A DNA stretch of 64,000 nt. Source: Primulina eburnea (taxonomy: Eukaryota > Streptophyta > Magnoliopsida > Lamiales > Gesneriaceae). Shown here piece by piece: positions 22,436 to 32,965 of the stretch. The stretch lies in NCBI RefSeq assembly GCF_022965805.1, contig NC_133117.1, positions 7,774,183-7,838,182 on the forward strand, given 5' to 3'. The notes below the pieces were generated by a model. It searched no databases and was not told the DNA's origin. It saw only the letters and a program-made list of their open reading frames with translations. The number at the start of each line of letters is the position of its first letter. The stretch's first letter is position 1. Made by a program: the position numbers and the translations under genes.

Positions 22436-23421
22436 TGTTGGAAACTAAATTCTGGAGTTTGACAAAAACATAAATCATCGATTAAATCAACTAATACGCA
22501 AAAGCAAATTCGGCAGCTGGACTGATCAACTGAAATCAGCTGACACAAACTGATCAGTTGAGAACTGATCAGTTTAAACATTCAGCCGAAAATATTAAAG
22601 TCTCTCAACTGAAGATACCTCGGGAAAGATCATTCAACAGACAGAAAGACATATCAGACAGCAACTGAATATGGAAAGCCGCACCACATAGAACAACGTA
22701 TTTCGGTTATTGAAATTAAAACGTCGTTTTACAATCAATAATGAAGTAGCAATCAAGAACATTGTCCAAGAAATGATGAAGTGGCAATCAACGGATACAT
22801 AAATTCAAAAGTTACCGTTGAAAGATAAGTCTATAAATATGACTAAAGAGCAGTTGAAGAACGACGACGATCTATCAATCTCAAAACTTGCTATTACTCT
22901 GTCAAAATCTCAGCTCACTCTTATTAGATCTATTCGTAGCAATCAAGGCTACAAGTTGAGCAAACTAGCAATCTGTAATATTGATAATTCAATAAGTGCT
23001 AAGTTCAGTTACTCACAGAGATCATTGTATTATACTAAGAGTTTCAGTTTAGGCAGTAGATAAGTCCTAACTGAAGTGGGTCTGTACAAGTGTTGTACTC
23101 GATCAAAGTCTTTTAGTGAATATCCTATCCTTGAGATAGAAGGGGTGACGTAGGAGTTATTCAAATCTCCGAACATCCAGAAACATATTGTGTTGTCTTT
23201 ACTTCAGTTTTTCATTTTCAGTTAGATACTCTATCTTTCAATCAGTTTACTTTCCGCAACTGATTATTCAGTTTAACTGATTGTTATTGACCGACGGGAT
23301 ACTTAGTTCAGTTTGTAATAAAATTGAACTACCTTTTTCGAAGAATATTTAAATTACTAGAAGTGTTTATTCAACCTCCCCCCCCTTCTAAACACTCCTT
23401 AGTCAATAACCGATCCTATCA
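22436..23421 (+). repeat. SIRE-3 5' LTR
   Basis: It starts TGTTGGAAACTAAATTCTGG and ends CCGATCCTATCA. TATAAATA is at 22832-22839. The hairpin AGTGTTTA (23363-23370) / TAAACACT (23389-23396) surrounds a C-rich loop. Confidence 0.94.
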
Positions 23422-23423
23422 AG

Positions 23424-23436
23424 TGGTATCAGAGCA
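23424..23436 (+). promoter_or_regulatory. SIRE-3 primer binding site
   Basis: TGGTATCAGAGCA lies two bases after the LTR and is the initiator tRNA-Met type. Confidence 0.9.
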
Positions 23437-23479
23437 GGGCATATCCTATCAAAGACTATCTATACTCAATCTGATCACT

Positions 23480-25447
23480 ATGTCCTCATTCAACAAGATT
23501 CCTATGTTCTCCAGAGAAGATTTCGATGACTGGAAAATCAGAATGCAGGCTCATTTAGCTGCACAAGACGATGACATGTGGTACGTTATAACAGACGGAC
23601 CCATGAAGATTTTGAAAGCAAACACAGCTGTTGCTATTACTGAAGGGGCACCTCACCGAATTGAAAAGCCCAGAGATGAGTGGACTACTGAGGACAAGAG
23701 AAAGGCAAATCTAGACAATGTTGCAAAAGACATATTGTATAAGACACTGTACAAAATAACGTTCAGTAAAATCAAAATGTGTAAAACCGCCAAAGAAATT
23801 TGGGAGAAGTTAATTCAACTTTGCGAAGGCAATGAACAAACCAAAGAAAACAAACTTTCAGTTGCTGTGCAGAAGTTCGACAACATCAGAATGAAGATGG
23901 GAGAAACAATGCACGAATATGATGAAAGAACCAGCTGTATCATCAACGAACTGAATGCACTTGGAAAAGTGTATACAAATAAAGAAGTAGCGTTGAAAGT
24001 AATCAGAGGACTTCCCAAAGAATGGGATGTCAAAACTATGGCAATGAGGGAATCCAAAGACCTAAACAAAGTTGAACTTCATGATTTATTTGCTGACCTG
24101 AAAGCATATGAGTTTGAACTTCAAACTCGAGAAGGAGAACCATCTACCCCAGCAGCAACTACTGCCTTGACTGCTGTTAGAAGTGAACCAACTGGTTCAG
24201 TTGAGAAAGCTGCTGATCAACTGAGCAATGATGTTATGTCACTATTTATTAAGAAATTTGGAAGATTCATGAGGAAAAATCAAGGAAATTTTCAGAAGAA
24301 TTATCAAAGAAACAAATCCAGAGAAGAGTCTAATGTATGTTACAACTGTGGCAAATCGGGTCACTTTATTGCTAACTGTCTCAAGCCTAAAAAGGACAAC
24401 CAAGCCTCAACTGAAAGAAAGAAGAAAGTGTATGAGCATAAGAGGAGATCTAAGGATGACAAGAAGCCTTACAGAAAGAAACATGAAGTACTCCTAGCTG
24501 AAGATAGCAAAGCCAAATGGGCAGAAACTGACAGCGAAGAGTCGGAACCAGAAAGTTCTTGCAGTTCTAGTGAGGATGAGGAAGAAGTAAAATGTCTGAT
24601 GGCTGATAACATAGAAGATCAATCAAGCGATCAGCAGGTATTTGATTTTAGTTCAACTGATTTTACAAGAGAAGAACTCATCTCAACTCTTCATGACATG
24701 GTTAGTGAGTATCAAAAGCTTGCTTTATTGTTTGAAAAAACCAGAGCAAAGCAAGATGATCCCAAAGACGATAAAACAAAAACTGATGAATCAGTTGATA
24801 TGTTGAGTCTGAAAAGGGAGATTGCTGAACTCAGAAATGAAAAAAGCAGGGATCAATTAATGATTCAAAAATTGTTGCTTGAAAATTCAAAGCACAATGA
24901 GCTTATTCAGGCTTGGAACAAATCATCTAAAACTTTAACTAATATACAGAATTCTCAGAAATCAGTTGATGATAAAACTAGTTTAGGATTCTGTAGTAAA
25001 GATGATTCGTCTTCCCAAGATACTCAACCAAAACTGAATATGAACAAAGGGAAATATATTCACTTTGTAAAATCAGTTATGGTACAAGAACAAGCAGAGC
25101 CGAGTAAACTGATTGAACAGCCATCTCAGAATATGAATAAAGGCAAGAGATGTGGCATTGGATATAATCCAAAGGGTGAGACTGACTCATGGAGTCAGCA
25201 ACTAAAAACTCTCAGCAGAAAATATTCAAATAGCTACTCAAACTACTACAACAGTAAGCCAGTTCAGAGAAGATATCGGTTGAACAATCAGTTGAAAAAG
25301 GGAAAAACACATGTTGTATCATCCACACACCATACACCAAGCACACACAGACAAGGAAGGACCATATGGAATACAGCAACAGGACGGTCAGTTAGACTGA
25401 TTCAAGTCTGGATTCCTAAAGGACTAATCAACTTTGGACCCAAATAG
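23480..25447 (+). CDS. gag: SIRE-3 Gag, 655 residues, intact
   Basis: The start MSSFNKIPMFSREDFDDWK is chosen because it is shared by all four copies; the frame is open further upstream only by chance within the LTR. Residues about 10-80 resemble the DUF4219-like N-domain (KIRMQAHLAAQDDDMWY). Residues about 90-230 are the UBN2-type gag core (KEIWEKLIQLCEGN; LPKEWDVKTMAM). The CCHC zinc knuckle CYNCGKSGHFIANC lies at about 287-300. The C-terminal half is charged and coiled-coil-like. The end GPK-stop (UAG) is conserved in SIRE-2, -3 and -4. It forms the particle and binds element RNA. Confidence 0.93.
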   Translation: MSSFNKIPMFSREDFDDWKIRMQAHLAAQDDDMWYVITDGPMKILKANTAVAITEGAPHRIEKPRDEWTTEDKRKANLDNVAKDILYKTLYKITFSKIKMCKTAKEIWEKLIQLCEGNEQTKENKLSVAVQKFDNIRMKMGETMHEYDERTSCIINELNALGKVYTNKEVALKVIRGLPKEWDVKTMAMRESKDLNKVELHDLFADLKAYEFELQTREGEPSTPAATTALTAVRSEPTGSVEKAADQLSNDVMSLFIKKFGRFMRKNQGNFQKNYQRNKSREESNVCYNCGKSGHFIANCLKPKKDNQASTERKKKVYEHKRRSKDDKKPYRKKHEVLLAEDSKAKWAETDSEESEPESSCSSSEDEEEVKCLMADNIEDQSSDQQVFDFSSTDFTREELISTLHDMVSEYQKLALLFEKTRAKQDDPKDDKTKTDESVDMLSLKREIAELRNEKSRDQLMIQKLLLENSKHNELIQAWNKSSKTLTNIQNSQKSVDDKTSLGFCSKDDSSSQDTQPKLNMNKGKYIHFVKSVMVQEQAEPSKLIEQPSQNMNKGKRCGIGYNPKGETDSWSQQLKTLSRKYSNSYSNYYNSKPVQRRYRLNNQLKKGKTHVVSSTHHTPSTHRQGRTIWNTATGRSVRLIQVWIPKGLINFGPK

Positions 25448-25479
25448 AAAAGGGTACCACAATCTTATCTTGTGTTTGA

Positions 25480-28400
25480 TTGCATATAGCAGGTACAAGC
25501 ATTGGATCAATATGGTATTTGGACAGTGGATGCTCACGACACATGACAGGAAATTCAAATTTATTATCTCAACTGGTCAAATACACTGGTCCAAACATCA
25601 GTTTTGGAGATAACTCCAAAGGTAAAACTGTGGGTAAGAGTAAGCTTATCCATGGTAACTTCACCATTAATGATGTTTTATTAGTCGAGAATCTTAAGTA
25701 TAATCTGATAAGCATTAGTCAGTTATGCGATAATGGATTCTCAGTTCAGTTTGACAAACACTCTTGTTCAGTCAAAAACTCAACTGAAGAGATTATTCTA
25801 ACTGGTAAAAGAAGTGGAAACACTTACAAAGTCAGCTGGAATGATCAACCTTATGCACCAGTATGTTTTATTGCCTCTAAATCATCTCAAAACTGGTTGT
25901 GGCATAAAAGGTTAAATCATTTAAATTTTAAATCCCTTGCCTATCTGAGTAAGCATGAACTTGTAACTGGTTTGCCCAAAATAAATTTTTCAAAAGAAAA
26001 ACTTTGTTCAGCATGTCAGTATGGAAAACAAGTACGATCTTCTTTTAAAAACAAAGGCTGTAAATCTTCATCCCGATGCTTAGAACTATTGCACATGGAT
26101 CTCTTTGGTCCAATACCAGTCATGAGCTTAGGGGGAATGAAATACACCTTGGTGGTCGTAGATGACTTTTCAAGATTTACTTGGGTTATATTTCTCAAAT
26201 CCAAAGACCATACGGCTGCACAACTGATTAAACTCTTTAAAAGACTTTTAAATGAAAAATCAGTAGGGATTGATCAAATCAGATCTGATCGAGGAACTGA
26301 ATTCATCAATCAAACACTTTCAAGCTTTTTAGAAAATATTGGAATCAAGCATGAGCTCTCAGCAGCAAGAACACCTCAGCAAAACGGTATAGCTGAGAGA
26401 AGGAATCGGACTCTTAAAGAAGCTGCTAGAACAATGCTTACTGATTCTGGTATTTCTCAAAAATTTTGGGCAGAAGCAGTAAACACTGCATGCTACACTC
26501 AGAACAGATCAATGATTAATAAAAATCACATGAAAACACCATATGAGATCTGGCATGGAAGAAAAAGCATAATCACTTACTTCAAAATATTTGGCTGTAG
26601 ATGTTTTATTCATAACAATGGTAAAAATTATCTAAAAGCATTCGATGTCAAATCTGCAGAAGGAATATTCCTTGGATATTCATCAGTTAGCATAGCTTAC
26701 AGAGTATTTAATAAAAAAACCTTAAATGTTGAAGAATCTGCACATGTTGATTTTGATGAAACGGCACTAATTGATAAGCCAACTGATCAAGTTGAGCTAA
26801 CTAATAAATTTACAGATATCAGTCTGGAAGATGATGACTCAGACGAAAGTCGTAATAATCAAAATATCTTTCATACACCTGAACCTGAGATATTGGATCA
26901 ACCAGCAGAACTGGAAGCAAATCTTGACAATCAGTTACTGGAGCAAACTAATGAGAATCAGTTAACAACTGAATCAGCTCCAACTGAAACTGAGAACATT
27001 CAGTTACCTAACGAAGAATTTGCTGACGGTGAAGCAACAAATGCTGAACTTAGATAGAAGAAATCACACCCTCCAGAACTGGTAATAGGTAACCCATCTG
27101 ATCCAGTAAGAACAAGAAATCAGATGCTCAATCTATTTATTCATTCAGATTTTGTATCTCAATTAGAACCAACAAAAACTGACGAAGCTCTTGCTGATCC
27201 TAATTGGATTAATGCAATGCAAAAAGAGCTAAATCAGTTTGTTCATAACAATGTGTGGAACTTAGTTCCAAGACCAGTTTCTAAAACTGTTATAGGTACA
27301 AAATGGGTGTACAGAAACAAACTGAACGAAGATGGTTCAGTTGTGCGCAACAAAGCAAGGCTAGTGGCACAAGGATATAGACAAGAAGAAGGAATTGATT
27401 ATGATGAAACATATGCACCAGTTGCAAGACTGGAAGCAATCAGAATATTTCTTGCCTATGCATCATTCAAGAACTTTAAAGTCTATCAAATGGATATGAA
27501 AAGTGCATTCCTAAATGGCCAATTACAGGAAGAAGTCTACGTTGAACAACCTCCAGGTTTTGTCAATCATCACTTTCCTGATCATGTCTATCATTTGAAC
27601 AAAGCTTTATATGGTCTTAAACAAGCTCCAAGAGCTTGGTACGAAACCCTTTCAAAATTTCTAACTGATCATGACTTTTCTGTTGGATCAGTTGATAAGA
27701 CATTGTTCAAATTCTCCAAGAATGATCATATTCTACTTGTTCAAATTTATGTTGATGATATTATTTTTGGGTCAACTAACCCCAAATTATGCGAGAAATT
27801 TTCCAAGTTAATGCAGGAGAAATTCGAGATGAGTATGATGGGTGAACAGACATTCTTCCTTGGTCTACAAGTGAAACAACTGGATTCAGGAACTTTTATC
27901 AGTCAAACCAAATACACTAAGGAATTGCTGAAGAAATTTGGCATGGAATCATGTTCAGCTGCAAGCACCCCTATGAGCTCATCAGCTAAATTAGACACTG
28001 ATCAAGGGGGAATATCAGTTGAGACGACGCTTTACAGAGGTTTAATAGGTTCATTATTGTACTTAACTGCTAGTCGTCCTGATATTATGTTTGCTGTATG
28101 TATATGTGCAAGATTTCAAGCTAATCCTAAGCAATCCCATTTTTCTCTGCCAAACGTATCTTGAGATATCTTAAAGGCACGGAAAATGTTGGATTATGGT
28201 ACTCTAAAGACTCATCTTTCAATTTAGTTGGTTATTCAGATGCAGATTATGCAGGATGCAAGCTTGATCGGAAAAGTACAAGTGGATCATGTCAGTTTCT
28301 TGGAGACAGACTGATCTCTTGGTTTAGTAAAAAGCAAACATCCATAGCAACTTCCACAACTGAAGCAGAATATCTTGCTGCTGGAAGCTGCTGTGCACAA

Positions 28401-28685
28401 CTACTCTGGATTCAGCAACAACTGAAAGATTATGGTGTTGATGCAAAGGAATTATTCTGTGACAACACGAGTACAATTGCTATTACATACAATCCAGTTC
28501 TTCCCTCCAGAACTAAGCATATAGATGTCAGACATCATTTCATCAGAGATCATGCACTGAAGAAGAACATCAGATTAGAATACGTCTCAACGGAACAACA
28601 AGCAGCAGACATCTTCACAAAACCATTACCAGAGGCTAAGTTTTATTATTTCCGAAATATTCTTGGTTTAATTAATTTATCTTAA
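25480..28685 (+). pseudogene. pol: SIRE-3 pol: protease, integrase, RT, RNase H (one stop, one frameshift)
   Basis: It runs in the -1 frame relative to gag and opens directly after an in-frame TGA (25477). Copia order is seen. Protease: WYLDSGCSRHMTG. The HHCC zinc finger contains WLWHKRLNHLN and CSACQYGKQ. The integrase core has HMDLFGP, RSDRGTEF and QQNGIAERRNR. RT has the YVDD box (about 27751). RNase H contains YSDADYAGCKLDRKSTSG and ends ADIFTKPL. Lesions are a tryptophan-to-TAG change at 27055-27057 and a small deletion near 28145-28155 that shifts the frame. With so few lesions, the element was recently functional. Confidence 0.93.
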
Positions 28686-28764
28686 GATATTATTAGTAAT
28701 ATAACTTCACTAACAGAATTAAGTGCAGAAAATAAGAACACAACAAATTGAGAATAATATTTCA

Positions 28765-28983
28765 CTAAGAATACCAACGTTCCCAATTTACAGAAGAAAT
28801 CATACATCCAACTGTATCTAGCCATGCCCTAACCCAATCATTTAACTCATAAATCTTTTCCCAGGTTGTCAATACCTTTTGAAAGACATATCTTTCCATT
28901 TTTCTTTTAATTTCAGTTAAGCGAGGGGCTGACTGATCAGTCACATGAACGTGAGTGCTACTGCATGCATCAGAATCAGACAT
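28765..28983 (-). CDS. SIRE-3 second antisense small ORF (72 residues)
   Basis: It runs against gag-pol and has its own TATAAA on the minus strand at 29042-29037, 54 bases before the ATG. The segment RKMERYVFQKVLTTWEKIYE resembles the early part of the larger antisense ORF (EDEVFxxxLxxWEEL pattern), so it looks like a diverged, shortened paralogue. It is found only in SIRE-3; the equivalent interval is too short in SIRE-1 and SIRE-2. Function unknown. It could be a decayed copy rather than an active gene. Confidence 0.5.
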   Translation of the reverse strand: MSDSDACSSTHVHVTDQSAPRLTEIKRKMERYVFQKVLTTWEKIYELNDWVRAWLDTVGCMISSVNWERWYS

Positions 28984-29309
28984 GTTGAAATATTTTTGAA
29001 CTAATGTGGAATCACATTTTTATCACTATCATCTCATTTATAGGAAAAAGTTGTTGAAGAAGTTGAAGAATCACAAGTCAATTAAGGCATTTCTCACATT
29101 TACCGAGGACATTTAAGATATCAGTTGATCATTATCAACTGATAACAGTTTGAATTTTATTAGTTGTTTCATTATCAACTTATGAAAATTAGTTTTTCAT
29201 CAGTTCATTTATTTACTTATCAAAACTGATGACTGTTAGCATTTCATTAGATCATATAACAGATAATTGTGTGCAGAAATAAAACAAAACGATGCACTAA
29301 ATATTTTAT
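28984..29309. other. SIRE-3 spacer between the two antisense ORFs
   Basis: AT-rich DNA with repeated AACTGAT/ATCAGTT motifs and the TATA box of the 72-residue antisense ORF. No other frame is supported. Confidence 0.5.
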
Positions 29310-29708
29310 TCATCCATAAATATTTGAAAGGATTACATTATCATAAGTTTCCTTCACACTAGCTATCCACATATTTATCCAAACAGCTAGTGCTGAGGAC
29401 GAAGTTTTGGAGAAACTGTGTGAAGAAGCGATGCTGTTAAGAATCTCCAACTCTTTGCGCAGCATCAGCTCATAAAAATGGCCTTCCTTGAAGGCATCCA
29501 CCTCTGCAGAAATCTTTAAGTGCTCTCTCACCTCTCTCAGTTGGGCCATCCGCCTGAACGAAGTAACCTTTCCCGAGTTATACAGGAGCTCGAGCTTCAG
29601 TAATTCTTCCCAGTAGGGAAGACTAGCATAGAAAACTTTGTCTTCTATAGCAGCTTTCTGTACTTCCAATGAAAAAGGATCAATGTTTGAACTACTTGCT
29701 CCTGCCAT
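29310..29708 (-). CDS. SIRE antisense accessory ORF, 132 residues (SIRE-3 copy)
   Basis: The intact frame opposes gag-pol. A minus-strand TATAAA at 29765-29760 lies 52 bases before the ATG, like an independent gene. The protein starts MAGASSSN, has a charged helical middle (REVREHLKISAEVDAFKEG) and ends SNIYG. It aligns without gaps to the SIRE-2 copy at 38408-38806 (107 of 132 residues the same) and, with one stop, to the SIRE-1 copy at 47322-47693. I recognise no family or catalytic motif; there is no signal peptide or membrane segment. Conservation across three diverged elements suggests a real product. Confidence 0.72.
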   Translation of the reverse strand: MAGASSSNIDPFSLEVQKAAIEDKVFYASLPYWEELLKLELLYNSGKVTSFRRMAQLREVREHLKISAEVDAFKEGHFYELMLRKELEILNSIASSHSFSKTSSSALAVWINMWIASVKETYDNVILSNIYG

Positions 29709-30302
29709 TTATCTTTGAGTATTTTCTGCTGATGCTTGTGACTAACTTCTCTATTCTTATTTATAGGCCAGGTCAAAGAAGATGAAAGGACACTCCTTTA
29801 AAAGACGATTACACTACCAAACCTTGGGATTTTTTTTTATCAGGATTATTTTATTTAATGCATCTCTTTAGGGGGAATGAAGGTTTAAGAAGTTAACTGA
29901 GAAGACAGTTGTTAGTGAATTCTCAACTGAAAGGAATCAGTTTTCCCTAACTGATCGTTCAGTTGATTATTCAACTAATATTCTCATGAAAGTTAAATAA
30001 TTAAACCTATTATATTCCACATCAAATGACATGACTGTCTGCTAATTCATGATGAATTTCAGTTTATAACGTGTATACATTTTTAACCACTCATTATTTT
30101 ACACACATGATTACAGTACACGTACACATATTTTTACTCAAAAATTTTACTGGACTGACACGTGTCCGAAAATTCAAACAGTCATAAAATACTATTTCCC
30201 ACTTCATTTCAGTTTTCCTTTACGAAAATTTTATCTTTCTAAAGAACTCTCATTTCTCTTAATTTTTATTTTGAGAGATATCAGAATTTCTAACACTTTC
30301 AA
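29709..30302. promoter_or_regulatory. SIRE-3 divergent promoter-like region between antisense ORF and ORF3
   Basis: About 590 bases separate two divergently oriented ORFs. A block at about 29890-30045 (starting AAGTTAACTGAGAAGACAGT) is closely shared with SIRE-2 (38968-39112) and SIRE-1 (47909-48055). The perfect palindrome GACACGTGTC (30157-30166), which contains a CACGTG G-box, is present in all three copies. A TTTCAG/ATCAG-type acceptor ends 18 bases before the ORF3 ATG. Confidence 0.65.
29760..29765 (-). promoter_or_regulatory. TATA box of the SIRE-3 antisense ORF
   Basis: CCTATAAATAAG on the minus strand is at a distance typical for plant promoters. SIRE-1 has the same box at 47755-47750; SIRE-2 has lost it. 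Confidence 0.65.
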
Positions 30303-32965
30303 ATGGCAAACCAGCTTCCACCACATCTTTTGAACGCCATGGCTATCAACTTCAACTCAATTATGTCCATTACAGAAGCTGATGTAAAGAAAGTATTTCA
30401 GCAACTGGAATCAGCAGGCTTAAAACCCTTTTTGGGTCTCTACGCTCAGGAAATTTATCCCAAAGAGCTTCACGACTTCTATTCAACAGGATTCATCAAT
30501 TCTGATGAAAAATTGCTGCTACCATCAATAACAAACTAATGATCATCTCTGAAGATTCTTTTGGAGATTTATTTTCATTGCCTTCTGATGGGCTAGCACA
30601 AATTTCTGAGATCAAAGCATCGGAAATCGAAGAGATGCAAACTTTACTCTCTGCAGATGGACGGAAAATCAAAGTTTCCGATCCCAAAAAGGAGTTAAAG
30701 CACGAGGTGCAACTGCTGGCAGACATTGTAGCCAAATGGCTTTTGGCGAAGGCTGGGTCGTTTGCTGCACTGACTCTGGAAAAGTTTCAACTCATCACCG
30801 TAATCATGACTGGACGACGAATCAACTGGAAGCATTTTCTATTCACTATTTTGAAGAACATGTTCTCTTCTGCTAAGCAATCCAAAGGTTTTGCTGTCCA
30901 GCTCAGTTATCTGCTGAAAAACCAAGGGTTAATTGCTGATGATTCTGACAGATTATCAAGATTCAAGGTGTTCCATGCTAAAAACATTCTACCATCAAAA
31001 ATCAAATTAGATCTTTCTCCAGAGAAATTCATCAAGATCAAGAAGGAAATTGGGGTGGAGCAGGCTGCTCCCAAATCAGTCAAAGTTGCCAAGAACTTAA
31101 CAAAGAAGAAAAAGTCAAAACGCAAATTGACTCTCAGTGATCCTGATAGTCAGAAGATTCTACCTCTTCAAATTGTTAAGAAACCAAGGACACTGAAGAC
31201 CAAATCAGTTGATCATGATAAACCCACATCCACTAATCAGGTAATGGATACAGGAGCTCAACAGCCAATCCAGGATGTTTTCTCAAAGGAAGTTTCAGTT
31301 GCATCCTTAACTGAGGATCAGTTACCATTATCCTCATTTCTGCCAAACATCACTGCATCCAGCAAATCATCAAAACTTCCAGGGGTCAATGCTCCACTGA
31401 TATTTATCTCACCTTACTCTTCTTTGCCATTTGCCAGACCCACCGGAATAATACTCAGAGAAAATATTGACGCAACTACATCAGGATTAACTATCCCACA
31501 CATTTTGAGTGACTCCAAGGGCAAGAGTAAACTTCAAGAAGAACCCAGACCCTCGAATGCAATTCAAACTCACATTGACCTCATCTGGCAAGAAGTCAAT
31601 ACATTTGCAGCAGAGAAGCACAAAGTTTTTGAGGAATGGGTCAATTTCAGAGTTAATGTTTTTGCTAAGGAACTGCGCAATAAATCCAAGTTGAAAAGAT
31701 TTATTGATCTAGAACGACTAGTGTTAAAAACAGTTAAGGCTTCCTCTATTCAGCAAGCTTTGCAAAGGAAGAAATATTTCTTTGACTTATCTCGGGAACA
31801 AAAGTTGCAGCAAATAGTTGCTGAACTCAGGCAAAACTTTAATCCCCTTAGTCCACCTGCATTCAACGACAAGGCAGTCTATGCTCAATTGGAAACAGAT
31901 CTGATAACACTGCAAGCAAAAATTAAAGACTGGGAAATGGGTCAAGAGCTGATCATCCCAGAAATATCTCAAAAAATTGCTGAAGAAGCTCCAGCTGACA
32001 ATTCAACCGCAAACCTAGTCAAGGACCTTGCTGGTTCTTCATCTCAACCAGAAGGTATTTCATCAATTGCTCCATCTTCATCAAAGACAACACCTACAAC
32101 TAATATTCCTAAGATGTATTCTGAGGCTGAGCTGCAATTGGGCAACATTGATGAAGTCATTCAGTCAGTCGTTCAGGAATTTTCTACAGTTGATCACTCT
32201 GCTGATCAAATCAATCCGGAGGTCACTATTGCTTTAAAAGAATCTGTACAACCTGATCTATCTACTGATCCGGTTCACCCCACTAATGAGCCAGACACTT
32301 TAATCAATCATCCTTTAGAGGCACCAACTTCAGTTCTTTTATCATCTGCTGAACAGAACCCTCCTTCACCACCTCAGGATCTAGATGAAATCACTGCTGA
32401 TGATATTCCAGTTCAAGGAGAAATAACTGAAACTGATATTTCAGTTCAAAATGTTATTGAATCAGTCTCAACTGATCAAACTTTGGTCACTTCTGAGCAC
32501 ATCTCTAAAGAACCAGGAACATCTTATCAGTCTCCTCCTTCATCTTCTTCAGAAGTTGAACTTATCTTGGAAGAAGTTCAGCACTTACAGAATAATATGG
32601 AGCAAATGATCTCTACCATCTCCAAAATTCAGAACACACAACTATCTCACACTCTAAAGCTGGACCATTCACATGCGTCCAACTTAGAGAAACTGATTAA
32701 ACTTCAAGCCAATATGGACTCTCTTATCCAAACTGTAAAGGATCTGAAGAAGGGACTAGTCAACTCTCTCTCTACAAATCAGGATGTAAACAGTCAAAGA
32801 ATTGGGCGACTGGAAACCTTCGTCTCAAAGAAGATAGAATTACTGCAAACTTCTTTTACTACTATGGCCACAAGTATCTCCTCAGATGTAAAACTTCTAT
32901 CCATCGATGTTAGAAGGCTCTCAGACAAAATGGAGGTATTTGACGAAAAGGGGGAAAGCAGCTGA
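30303..32965 (+). pseudogene. SIRE-3 ORF3 (env-position protein), one frameshift
   Basis: It starts MANQLPPHLLNAMAINF, matching the other copies. A deletion near 30505-30540 shifts the frame, after which about 800 residues stay open. An N-terminal domain (about 210 residues, with EIEEMQTLLSADGRK and SKGFAVQLSYLLK) is followed by a basic patch with KKPRTLKTK. A conserved middle domain begins IQTHIDLIWQEVN. A long acidic, proline/serine-rich linker leads to a C-terminal coiled coil. No signal peptide or membrane helix is visible. SIRE elements are known for an env-like ORF here; this protein does not look like an envelope. Confidence 0.8.

Noticed and set aside
22818..23063. 81-residue ORF repeated at 33568-33813
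   Set aside because: Both copies lie in the two LTRs of SIRE-3 and start at the TATA box. They are duplicates by LTR structure, and SIRE-4 does not keep the frame.
23324..23479. Upstream extension of SIRE-3 gag to 23324
   Set aside because: It lies in the LTR and primer site, and the equivalent in SIRE-4 differs. The shared MSSFNK start is the supported one.
30303..32965. Calling ORF3 a true viral envelope gene
   Set aside because: No signal peptide, cleavage site or membrane anchor is seen in any of the three copies. Only its position after pol resembles an envelope gene.
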